From assembly GCA_963678675.1 (NCBI GenBank), contig OY783192.1, forward strand, positions 754,001 through 818,000: DNA of 64,000 bases, read 5' to 3'. The notes beneath the pieces are model-generated. The model searched no databases. It saw only the letters and a program-made list of their open reading frames with translations, and had not been told where the DNA came from. Positions 1 to 11,192 of the stretch are shown piece by piece (position 1 is the first letter of the stretch; each line of letters begins with the position of its first letter). This DNA is from Xiphydria camelus (taxonomy: Eukaryota; Arthropoda; Insecta; Hymenoptera; Xiphydriidae). The translations under genes and the position numbers were made by a program.

Positions 1-411
1 GGGACGCGCACGTGAATAGCTCCGGGTGATGCCGCACATTCACAATGCATTCGGCGCGCCCGGCAAAGCTCCCCCACCGTATATGCGCTCTTTATTTCGG
101 GGCAGAAACATCCCGAAACGAATCGAATCGAGGAGAACGGTTCCGCCTTGAGAGTCGTTACGCGACTCGGGGGCGGAGAGTGGGATTGAAACGTAAATGT
201 TAATCGGGGCCTATTTCGTTCGCGGGGGGGTATACGGGCGGCGATGCGTAAAAGTAGATATCCAATTCTCGAGCGAGTTACTTTATTCTCGAGTCCGGAT
301 GTGGTATCGATCGGCGGCGCTCGCGAAGGGAAGGATTAAGAGAGTAGCGGGGAAGGAGTGTGAAAAGGATAATTAACTCGCTTCGGCATCCGTTACTTCG
401 GGCCACGCGTC

Positions 412-426
412 GGGGGGGGGGGGGGG
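412..426. repeat. poly-G run (15 nt)
   Basis: One of several long G runs in the window; others are at 5769-5780, 8229-8240 and 61324-61339. Confidence 0.95.
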
Positions 427-800
427 AAGAGGGAGTTCGTTTCTGGAAACGTTCGAGTTGATTCGATCTCCCAAATTCTTTTGGCGATTGGTCGACGACG
501 TCGATGTTTATATTTACTCATCGCGTGGGATTTGCACAACGGATGCGAGTGGGCCACAACTACACGGCAACAGGACCGCGCTAATTTTAACTTGGTTCGT
601 TCAGACTGGAATCGACCGCACCGTCGCCATCCGTCTTTCACGAGTTCGCCATCCGCTCGCGTCGAACCGGCAATTTGCTAATACGTCGGACGTGTAATGT
701 ATCGCGACGTATGTATATATGCGGGTTCTCTGCAGGGTTTCATTAACAAAGTCGTTCTAATTACGCGACTACTTGCTCCACTCCGCGATCGCTGCACGGT

Positions 801-918
<118 letters not shown>

Positions 919-1802
919 AAATGAGGCGAGAGAGAACGGGGAGTGGAGGGTGGAAGAAAAGCAGGAGGTTGGCTCGTACCTCGAAAATAATCTTCTAATG
1001 TAGGGAGGAGAAAGAGCTGGACATTTTCGTCGTCTCGGAAGCACATCCCGATATTTCCATTCGAATTCTCTCCTCGGCATCGATCGCAGTTTCGCGACTG
1101 TCGCGAATCGTGATCGTTTGGAACGACCGTTTTGATGCGTTCTCGATGCGAGCAGCCCTCGCCTCGTACCCGCGCAGTTATACACCCACACCGGCGCACG
1201 CGCGATAACTCAGTAGGTAGGAACGAAAGTGCGGAATATGAGAAAAGTTAAATAAAAATATGAATTTATGACGGTACACCGTAGTAGACGGCGGCCACGG
1301 GGGAGTCCGAGGTAACGTCGGCAGAAGCGACGGCGGCGATGGCGAAGGAGGAGGGTGGCGGAGAGCAGCAGCACAGCGGCGCGGCGCGGCGCGGCAGCAG
1401 TAGCAGCATTGCAAAAAGCAATTTGTCGAGTTTTTCTTTTTGTGTACCTATTATCTTATCGCTCTCCCGCGCGGTACGTTGTAAGAGAGCCGAAGGTACT
1501 CCTCTCCGTTCGACGCTATTATTTGTTCGGCGCGCGTTTCTTGAACAATTTAATTAATCCGCGAAAAGCGTAGTCTTCTCTCTCTCTCTTTCTCTCTAAA
1601 TATTCTTCTTCTTCCACATTCATTTTCTACCTTATCTCCTACTACTCTCTTTCTTACATGGTTCGGAGCCGACTCTAGTCCGCTCGACGTGCTTAGATCG
1701 CTGCTGAGGAAATTTAGTGCGGAGCTAAAATTGTAATTTGATCGGAAAATAAGGACGATAAGCAGATGATATAGAGATCATTGCACGCTTAGTAAAATAA
1801 TA

Positions 1803-2038
1803 CCGTGAAAATGGCAAAATGCATTTAGTTAAACGCGTTTAGTCATTTTAACCAAAATACTGGTCAGTTGAACCAAATATTTTTTTATATTTAGTTATTC
1901 CAACCAAACGTCTGATCATTCTAACCAGAAAATGGTCAGTTTAACCAAATATAGATGGAGAGAATCCATATTTCACCAAACGGTTTGGTCGTCGTCTCCA
2001 GGATTTTGGTTAAACTGACTAAGTTGTTCTTCCCATTG
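1803..2038. mobile_element. MITE family A, degenerate copy
   Basis: Interior phrases GGTCAGTTGAACCAAATAT, GTTATTCCAACCAAA and ATCCATATTTCACCAAACGG match the copies at 4274, 36941, 39871 and 49323. The ends are worn (CCGTGAAAATGG on the left, TTCTTCCCATTG on the right), but the left TA flank is still present. No coding capacity. Confidence 0.8.
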
Positions 2039-4273
2039 CAGGAGTGTATAACGTGCGCGGTACGTATTGTAGGTACGCGCATAGTATGCAGGTCGCTCAA
2101 TTTCCACCCAAAAAGGGGCCCCAAATTATGCAAATATAATATTTCACGTATCGCCTCTGTAATTTTCGCAATCTTGTTCGCGTCTTACTCCCATTAAATT
2201 ATAATAATTACCATCAAATCGAAATCTAATTCTCATCGATCGAGCCCCGCGCGTATATCGCGTTCGACCGGTTCGAAATCGTTCCAAAGTGATTTATCAC
2301 CGCTGACCGACCCCGCCACTTTTGCATACAGTCACGCAAAATTTATCGGCGCGATTGCGTTCTTTCGCGCACTTTGCATTTCGTCCCGCCTCCCTGCATC
2401 CGCGCGGCCCTCCGGCCTCCGCGCGCTACCCCCTACCGAAACCACCCTCTTGATTAATTGCCAGACTTTACGTCTGTGTTGTGTTTTCAAGCGTGACCGA
2501 CCTCACCGCGCGGAGGTAGTTGGTAGGTATACCTACTTTGCAAGTATTGTCCGGCGGAAGGGTCGAGCGCGCGTGTTCGACGGGTTGCGATGGCGAGCGC
2601 CAAACTTCGCGCGTCTTTCGTCCCCCGAGAATTGCATATAAAACGTCGCGTCGTCTGTCATCGGGACGAAACGCAAATCAGCTCGAAATGAGCACGCGGT
2701 TTCTTCTTCGCGTCGAGGGCGATCCAACGTGAAGCGTTGCGCCGTTGCCGGGACAATTATTTGCCGGTGGCTGCAGATGCGATACCGCCGCGCGCGGGCT
2801 TGACCGTTGCCCGGAGTGAGCCGACGCGATATACGGAGAGCCTTGTCGCCGGTAATGGATTACTCGTAATTAAGTAAACGCTTGGATTACGTTGCGCGCG
2901 GCGCTATTTCCGTAACTAGCGCAGAATCGGTCGTCTCGATGGGTAGATTGAAAAACTTTTCGCAACACACGGGGGGTGTGCCACATTTTCGAAGGATTTC
3001 AATTTATCGATAGACGCCGGATTGAAAAAAAAAAATAGTTTTTTTCATCTTCCAGCATCTTTTGTGCCGTCTTCTTCTAATTCGCCAGCCTCCTCCCCCT
3101 GCCTCTTTTCGAAAACCGTGCGAGCTTTCCCCTCCTTCACCCCCGTGCCGTTAATTTGCGCCGAGTGCTCGACCACTACCCTTCCCGTATCCCTGTACAT
3201 GACGCGGGTCTCGTCCGCTTTATAGAGTACGACCGCGATGATTGAATTAATCCCCGCGCACGCTCGTAATTAAATACGATGACCGATGGGCGTCCAGCGT
3301 GGTCGAGAGAGAGAACTATTTAAATTTCGCTAATATAAAAGGCGCTTGCGGTGTTTCCCGCTTCTTCTCATTCGTACAACTTTCTGTGAAATAATCGTCG
3401 TTATACGCGCGAAGCGGATATCGACGAGTCGACGATAATCGACAAAGTTCCGGCCGCAAACTGTACTCGAATTCTATATGCTCGTTCCCCTTATCCTTCG
3501 TGGCTTTTCCTCCCCTCTTACCTCCCAGTTTCGAGGGTCGCGACACTATCTCCTCCGACGCTCGTTACCGAGTTTCGAGCATCCCTCTGGTAAGTTCAAC
3601 GGAAAATCTTGCTCTCGGTACTCGGACCCTTGTCGCCCCCTGGCGACCCTTCAATTATCTCCAGGTATAAGACACGGCGAGGACCGGGTAACAGTCATTC
3701 GCGTAAACGAGACAACCACTCTAACTCTCTTTCCTTTTCATTTCGAACTCTCCCGCCTTCCCCTTTGTTCCTTTCCCGTTCTCTCCGCGGAATCGTAATA
3801 ACGCGAGATCAAACTTTTGTCGGTGGACGCGGTTCCTCGCGGCCGACCGGCTTCTCCGTCTTTTTTCGTCTCCCTTTTTCCCGCGCCACGGCTCTTCCTC
3901 GCACGCCACCACATCGGCCTTGTGCTCGGCGAGGGGAAACTTCTGGAGAACTCATTTGAATTTTTATTCGATCCTTGAAACAAATAATTATCGCGGCAAT
4001 AAGCACCGCGCGCCGTTAAAAGTTGGGAAAAAGCAAAGCGAAGCGGTCCGTGCCTTCTCCCGTTGCTTCTATAAGTTTCTCCTATATCTATACTCGAATT
4101 ACGAAGCGTTTCACCAGCATTGGCGCAAGTCGTCTTGCTTTGGTATGGAATTTAGTGAAAATACTTTTCTCTCCCCTGTTTGAACATTTTTTGAAATAAC
4201 CAGAACTTCTGATACATATTTGGAATAAAAAAAACGATTTGCGATCAAGAACTTGCCATACGTCGTATTAATA

Positions 4274-4532
4274 CACTGAGAAAAATAACTCGGTCAGTTA
4301 ACCCAAAATTCTGGAGACGATGATTAAACCGTTAGGTGAGATATGGATCCACCGTCTATTTGGTCAAACTGTCCACTTTTTGGTTAAAATAACTGAACAT
4401 TTCGTTGGAATAACTAAACATTTGGTAAAATAACTGGATATTTGGTTCAACTGACCAGTATTTTGGTTAGAATAACTAAAAGTGTCCAACAAGATGCATT
4501 TTGTCACTTTAATCTAATTTTTTTTCTCAGGG
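4274..4532. mobile_element. MITE family A
   Basis: It begins CACTGAGAAAAATAACTCGG and ends in TTTTTTTCTCAGGG, flanked by TA on both sides (4272-4273, 4533-4534). The interior is the family A sequence rich in TTGGTTAAA-type motifs. About 259 bp, with no open frame of note. A 2-bp TA duplication is typical of the Tc1/mariner superfamily. Confidence 0.88.
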
Positions 4533-6759
4533 TAGATTGTCACAAGTCGAAGCAATTCCGAGAGAACAAAATTTATCAATTGTACGAATATTTGTTTAAA
4601 GGTGGCTGCGAAGTTATCATCCGACCGCTGCCCGATGCAGGATGCATTTCTACGAAAATTTACGTGAGTACGAGATACGTTATTCGTAAAGCAAGAAGTG
4701 GAAAGATCTTCCAATAAGACGATTCAGGAATGAGACAAGACACCCCTGACTCGACTTCTGCACGGGGTCTATTAAACCCCGATTTATACGCGACACAGCG
4801 AAAGGGGAAAAAATATCATAATCGCCCTCCCACGCCGGTTCTGCCAGACCCTCGTTTATCGTACTCCTAATTGGATGTACCGAGACGGGAAACTGTTTCA
4901 TAATGGGCGGGCGTTCCAAGTGGATTGCACTGTACGCGCGAGTACAGGACCAGGGTGTACTTAGCGAGCGAAACTCCTGATTATAAAGGTTATTGCCGGA
5001 GTTGGAACTTGGCGCGCGGGAGGTGGGACGGGGCGAAAGAGAAGAAATGCTCTGGCGGCGAGAGACGAGAGGAACGGGGGTGAGGGGCGGGGGAAGGGGA
5101 GACCGAGATAAGGATCGAGAAAGAAAGAGCGAAAGCCATTTTTACGTCCGGTGACTCCGCCTTATATTTCGCTTCGCAAACTGCTCTTCCATTTCTTTTC
5201 GAATCGGAACTGCCTGATTTCCTCCTCTGTATTGAAGTTCCCGCGAGTTCGAAGTACGCGGCCATTTTCCACGTTCTACGTGTAATAAGGACAAGAGCGC
5301 ACGGTTTTATGCAATAAGTAAGCGCGCTGATTAGTCGAGAGAAAAAAAAGGGACGGAAAGGTAAAACTCTCTTCCTCGAGAAATTAGCTCTCTCGCATTC
5401 CGCGTTTTACGCCTCGTACAAATTTGCGTACGCTGCAGCAGTCGCCCTAATTTAACGCGCAGCTCTCGGTGGGGATGTCTCTCTTTCTCTCGAATGAAAA
5501 AATCGTGAAAATAAAAGATATCGAGAAAATCGGACGGAGAGAATTTCCGACAAATTTGTCGTGCCCAAGTCGGAGGTACAGTTCCACCCCCTCCCCGATA
5601 CCTCGACCCTCGTAGAGTCGAAGGGTGCGTCGTGGACTGCTGCAGAACTATCTATACCACTTCGACGAGTGCTTTATGAAAAAGTTGGGAATCGAGTTAA
5701 AATCGGAGAGATGCTCGACCGTGTGTTCTTCTTCGGAGCTTTTGGTGACGTGCGAAGGAAGAGCCGGAGGGGGGGGGGGGAGGAGGACGCGGCAGAGTCC
5801 TCTCTCGCCCGCGCTTCTTCACGGCGGAGTGGAAAAGTTTAGGGGTTGACACAGCAGGGACACCTCGGGATCCTCCGCGCCCTCGGTTCCTCCCTCTCCG
5901 GCGCTTATACGCTTCAACACACGCGCGCGCGCGCGTCGCCAACCGACCGAAACTTGGAAGATTTTAGTTTGCTTAGGGCTGATTTTTCGGAAGCGGACTC
6001 GCGCTGCCCGGAATACGTGCCGCCGGTGACTTCCTAATTCAAAGTTAACTTTTGGGTTTAAAAAATGTTCGCCGTCCGCTATCCCCTGTCGCTAACAAAT
6101 CAACAAGATGGATATCTTCCGCGCTGGAGGGATGGTGCACTGGACGATCCGCGTGGGAGGACGGCGCAGGGGGAGGTGGGAAGGGGATAGAACTTCCCGT
6201 CGGTCGACGAGGGCATTTCCGGTCCCCCGATTTCGTCCGTATCGTCTCGACGACCCGCGCGAGATGGTGGGGGTAAAATTGAAAACAACGGCACAAATCC
6301 GTTACTCCGAGAGGTTTTCCCCGGCCTTATCCCATTTCGCGGAGTCGATGAAGAACGAGATCTCAAAAATAATATCGGCGAGCGTGCTCGAAAGTGAGTT
6401 ACGGTAACCCCGCGGTGCACGGGAACCACGCGACGGTCGAGTAGCTCGATATACGGGAGCGGGGAGGGCGAACAGGCCGGAGTAACTTCGTGAGGGTAAT
6501 CCAATAAGAGCGGCTATGTCGATGTCCTCGCGTGGAAGAGGAGAAAAAAGTACTTTGTTCGTTCAGTTTCGGGATATCGCGAATTGGACGAGTAACGTAG
6601 TTGTTCGCTGTATTTCTGCGGGCTACTCGGTTTGGTTTATCATCTCGTAGCTTTCTCGCGAAGCCGTGAAATTCTTTGCTTTGTCGGAAAAAATGACGTG
6701 TACTCGTATCTGTCCAGGATACGTGAATGGTGCGTCAAATAAATGAAAGTCTTGCTCAC

Positions 6760-6819
6760 CATTTTCAACGGAGAATCAGGTAGGCAATTTATCGAATAGA
6801 ATTCCAGCGAGTTTCTTAC
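6760..6819 (-). other. candidate RS-exon (60 nt) downstream of the ratchet point
   Basis: From the CAG|GTAAG junction, 60 nt run to ATG|GTGAGCAAG, a good second donor. Read in phase 0 it is open and encodes VRNSLEFYSINCLPDSPLKM; phases 1 and 2 contain stops. The flanking Lar introns are phase 1, so inclusion in Lar would introduce a stop. That behaviour fits an RS-exon, which helps define the ratchet site and is then removed, better than a normal coding exon. Confidence 0.35.
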
Positions 6820-6846
6820 CTGAAACAGAAAACAAAAGCATTAATG
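6815..6846 (-). promoter_or_regulatory. candidate recursive-splicing ratchet point
   Basis: The minus strand reads CATTAATGC, then TTTTGTTTTCTGTTTCAG, immediately followed by GTAAGAAAC. It is a strong 3' splice site with its pyrimidine tract and a possible branch point (TTAAT), abutting a strong 5' splice site with no exon between; the junction lies between 6820 and 6819. This matches the zero-length exon arrangement known from very long Drosophila introns (polypyrimidine-CAG|GTAAGT). It lies about 28 kb into the inferred large Lar intron and on the correct strand. It could also be an ordinary 3' splice site of the 60-nt segment listed next. Confidence 0.55.
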
Positions 6847-9238
6847 TAGATTCGTTTAGTATTCGACGAGTTGTTAATTCCATTAAAACATTTTGTCGCT
6901 CGATTAAATTGTCTAATGGGCTCATAACGGATTCCCTTGTTAAAGTTCTTCGAAGTCTTTCGAAGTATATTTGCGTACACATATAATCGTTGAAACGCAA
7001 CGTGCAACGGTCAATTCGCAGGTCCGTCGTCTTCGTCATCGGTCTAAATAGGCGCAACGACGGTAGCGAGCAAGCGGTGCGCGCGCCGAAAGGCGACGAA
7101 ATTATTCCGCGAAACTTCGGCGTATCTCGTGTCGAACTTTCCCCGCGGCAGTTCGGAGCGCGAAGTTTACACGAATGAGACCATTTTTCCCGGGGGTTGA
7201 CTGCACGCCTACCCCGGCGACAATGGCATGCATAAAATCTGAAGTCGGCGCTCTTGTTCGGAGGAAGTTGGCGCGGGGAAAGGCATAAAGCAGCGCTTGA
7301 TCTTGCCGCGACGACGACGTCGCAAGGTAAAGTACCAAACGTCTTGTACACGTTCTCGCGGCCCGTAAAGCAGACTACTCTCCTCGACATTTTTGGAGAG
7401 CCGAATTTCACCCCCGCTGGGCTCGCTCTTCGCCATAAGTACAGAGATAAGAGATCCTTGCGACTGTCGGAATCTCCGCGCGAAGCTACGACGGTGCCGG
7501 CGAAACCGCAGCGAAGGCGTCTCGAATTATACGCGTATCGTGCAGAGCATAAATTTCTCGAGTCGTTTCTCGACGGTTTCCGCATCCGGCAGTGCGTCGA
7601 GCGTGTGTCAGTCGATGGTTATTCGTCGACTCCCGTGCAATCCACGAATTATTTGCAATTTTTCACCCGATCGGTTCGCGATAATGCCTGCGATACGTCA
7701 CGCATTTTCCAATCGATTTACCGCGTGGTAAACGCACCATTTGCCACGACGAACTTTCCTCCGCCGCAGCGGCAAGACGACCCTTTTCCCGCAACAAACG
7801 CGTTAATTCTTCTCGGCAATCGGTCGCGATCTCACGTATCGTTATACAGAGCGAACGCGCGACAGAAAGGTGAGGTACTCCAAATAAATTCCACTTTTTT
7901 CTTCCTCACATTCTCGGTGTTCGCGTTCGATCTTCCTTAAAATAACTGTACCGTTGAGGAATTTTCGTCGCCCCGGGAGTATCCGTCCGACGCGCGTGAG
8001 AATCTACATATACATACACGTATAGGATCACCGAGCTCGAGGCTCCGGAGTAACGGAGCAGCTAGGGGTTGCACGGGGGTTCGAGTTTCTTGAAATTTCG
8101 AAGACGAGACGAAGCGTGCCTCGAGGGCCGGTGCCGAGCACTTTATCAAAATTGAAACGCAACACCTTTGTTCGTCCGTGGAACCTAAATTGAAGAGTGC
8201 AATGAGGGCAGAGCGGGGAAAACGGAGAGGGGGGGGGGGGTAGTGAGAAGCAGAGAAGGAGTATAGAGAGCAGGTCCGTCAGCGAACTTTTCGTGAAAAC
8301 TTTGCCGGGTTTCCTGTACGAGACGAGAGGTCAGATGAGACTCTTGGGTTTCGTCTCTCTCCGGAGGACGCGGAAACCGTCCGTGGGAGTTGGTCGCGAC
8401 AGAGGGGGCGGGGGACTCGCATTGTTTTGGAAATCGAAGTCGTGTACCGCGACAGCACGGGCCTCTCGCGGGAAGCGGATTGAAGAGCTGGCAAGTTGTA
8501 CTTCCGGTTCGTGTGGAGCGGTCGGGTATAGAGGCAGAGAGGGAGGGGGAGGATTCTCGAAGAATATCGTACGTCTTCGGGCCGGGGGAAGCGTTTGTCG
8601 ACGAAACGAGGGCGCTTTCCCGTTCGCGCTTCTTTTTTGGAAACCTTCGAACGAACGATGATTATGTCGCTAATTGAGTTCCCGCGGAAGCCGTTTTGCT
8701 CCGTTACCGAGGGACGGCTTGGATTTGCGGTGACCCACGTTGGTCCGAGGCGGCGAGTCCTCGTATGACCGAACCTCCGCGTAGACATAGAAACGAATAT
8801 ACTCGCGTAACTCGCATTGGCGGCTTCGAATTGGCGGAGGAGAATCGATATCCCGCGGGTATGGTGCCGCGCGAGCTGAGGCGCACGGTAAATCGAACAG
8901 TTCGAAGAGGCAGTTGACGCTCAAAACAAATTGGACGTCTAATTATTAATCGCGACCGTGCAATTACGTCGAACGAACGTGCGTGCGCCGAGAGCAGGGT
9001 TGGTTCCGTTCGATTTCGCCGCGCGTCGTGGTACAGAGAGCGTATGTATTCGCTTCGTGCGTACGAATGCTATTATATTTCAGTGAGCATGTATGGCGGT
9101 ATATGTGCAAAGCAAATGTCCATCAAAAAGTATCGATCCACAAAATAGATAACGCTGCGGCTATACGCGCCTACAATTATACACACTTCACTAAAGTATA
9201 ACAGAATGATTAAACAGATTGTGAATACAGTCGAAATA

Positions 9239-9540
9239 ACTTTTGTTGGATGGTTATAATAACAAGAAGGTTGTAGTTTATGATAGCCATGCACCGTGGT
9301 TGAATTAACCACGAAAGTAGATCAATAATATTATTATATGATAGTGTCAACTATATAAAAAAAGGTTGAGGACGTTTATCGACCATGCTGGAAGTTGACC
9401 TGGTTGCAACAATTCTGATTTCTTGTCAATATGACCAGGATCTGACTGCTTAGAATAACTATAGACTTACAGTTGGTGTCTAAATCGACCACGATCACTG
9501 GTTAAATTATGGTTCTTTTAACCAGATTTTTCTCCGAGTG
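9239..9540 (+). mobile_element. MITE family J, CACTCGGAGAAAAA end
   Basis: The right end is TTTTTCTCCGAGTG followed by TA at 9541. The interior (AAGGTTGTAGTTTATGATAG, GATAGTGTCAACTATATAAA) matches the inverted copy at 53158-53519 over more than 250 bp. The left boundary is approximate. Confidence 0.75.
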
Positions 9541-10249
9541 TAGGGAGTATTGGTTAGTTCACGTGTGTTCGCTCCTCTTGCTGTTTATCTCGTAAAAATA
9601 TAAAAATATCAAGAAAGGAGAGGGAAAACGAAGATTGATATAAAAGTACTTCGTAACAAAGGCCCGATGCACTTCTTGCCGCTCCGTCCGTAATTTTGAT
9701 CGAAGCGTTTCCCGCGAAGGCCATCCAATCGCTTACTACACACGTAGGAGCACTTGGCCATTCGCCGGATCTTTCCAGAGGCGAAGCGAGGACAGGATGA
9801 AAGACGCGGTATCACAGGGAAAAGTGGCGCAATTGGAAATGCAATTTTGATGCCGAATACGCGAAGAGCACGGTCGTAAGCCGAGGAAGCGAATGGTCGA
9901 TGTCGAAGGTTAGGAGCGACCGAGCGTGTTTCGGAGGAGACCGAAGGGGCGGGGGCCACGGGAGGCTATTAGGGAGAGTAGGTTTTGACTTATGCCATCG
10001 TGCCGGACGGCCGATATATCTCTATAAACTGCTGCATAAAATATAAGCGTTCCGCGGTGTACCGAGGCGAGACGATGAAGCGGGCGAAGTATTGTCCGAA
10101 TACCGGGGGAAGCCACCCCCGCGTTTCTCGAGTCGATAAACCGGTGTTCCTCTGTATGGTTTGCGAAAGCAATCGGGAATAATCTTTCGGGCGTTTTCCC
10201 TTCTCGGCTACAATTGGCAAGGACGATATCAGCTCGTGCGACACGCGTA

Positions 10250-10531
10250 CACGGAGAAAGTTGAGTAGTCGCGATTACGCTGCAAATGGAAGTGTGTTAT
10301 GAAGTGTGTTAATTTACACACAACACGTTTTTTGTGTGTTATTGAGACCCCGTGTGTAAAATAACACGTTAAAAGTGTGTTTTCTGATGAATTAACATGT
10401 TTTATATGTGTAGTTTTAATACGTCTAAAACGTGTTATATATTAAAACGCCAGGAAACGTTTCAAAAGTGACTACAAGGATTTACACACGCGTAAAGTGT
10501 GTAAATATAACATACTTCCATGTGTGTAGTG
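10250..10531. mobile_element. hairpin MITE family F
   Basis: Inner inverted repeats TGGAAGTGTGTTAT (10287) and ATAACATACTTCCA (10507-10520) are extended by GTGTGTAAAT-type repeats throughout. The outer tip CACGGAGAAAG, with TA flanks at 10248-10249 and 10532-10533, resembles the CACTGAGAAAA ends elsewhere. The outer boundary is less sure than the inner one. Confidence 0.7.
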
Positions 10532-10533
10532 TA

Positions 10534-10689
10534 CCAACCAGAATAGTAAATAGGTGACAGCTTCGACCATATCGTGTTAAATAATCTGCAGTATAGTAAT
10601 TATCACCATTCGAATAGTGATGATTACTATTCTGCAGATTATTCAATACAATATTGTCAAAATTGTCACCTATTTACTATTCCGACTGG
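10534..10689. mobile_element. hairpin MITE family G
   Basis: The 156-bp near-palindrome starts CCAACCAGAATAGTAAATAG and ends with its complement, TA-flanked at both ends. The centre AATCTGCAG...CTGCAGATT is also self-complementary, so almost the whole element folds into one stem. It shares its left TA with the right end of family F. Confidence 0.85.
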
Positions 10690-10904
10690 TAATCGTTACT
10701 ATTCAATTTTCTTCGTGTATGAAGAATTCGACTTCAATAATGTCGGACGTACAAAAGTATTCTCTATCCTCGAGAAAAAACGCTCGAAATTAATTCTCGC
10801 CCGCTGAATCTTCGCGTCGCGATCTCGGAATCGATTAAATTACGACACGCGGTTAATTTTAACGACTTGAGCCAAGAGTCGCGTCCACATGGAAAAGGAA
10901 ATCA

Positions 10905-11192
10905 GCAGTTTTTACTGCTTCATCCAGTACAGCTGAAATTCGAGCTGATTTTCAAGAATTTGTACAGAGAGGAGACATTTCTATTTACTGTTTACGCAAG
11001 ATGCACAAATTACAGTTTGACCAGCACAAACTACGATTCAACGGATAGAAATTCCTGTACAAACAGATGTTATATCTGGTTAAACTAGAATCTGCACTGT
11101 TGTGAACAGTAAATATTATGGAAATGTGTCCTCTTTATAAATTCTTAAAAATGACCTCGAGTCCCAGCGCTACTGAATGAAACAGTAAACAC
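10905..11192. mobile_element. foldback element family B, copy 1
   Basis: The imperfect inverted arms begin GCAGTTTTTACTGCTTCATC on the left and GTGTTTACTGTTTCATTCAG as the complement of the right. Both arms then carry a degenerate AGTAGCGCTGAGACTCGAG-like block and ATTTTCAAGAATTTGTACAG-like sequence. No protein. Sister copies lie at 39594 and 60565. Confidence 0.8.

Noticed and set aside
6776..7585. 269-codon minus-strand open frame, the longest in the window
   Set aside because: No recognisable domain, and it runs straight through the candidate ratchet splice site and into AT-rich intron. The plus strand also has a 228-codon frame here, as expected of stop-poor GC-rich DNA.
7254..7940. 228-codon plus-strand open frame
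   Set aside because: No homology, domain or signal recognised; overlaps an equally long frame on the other strand.
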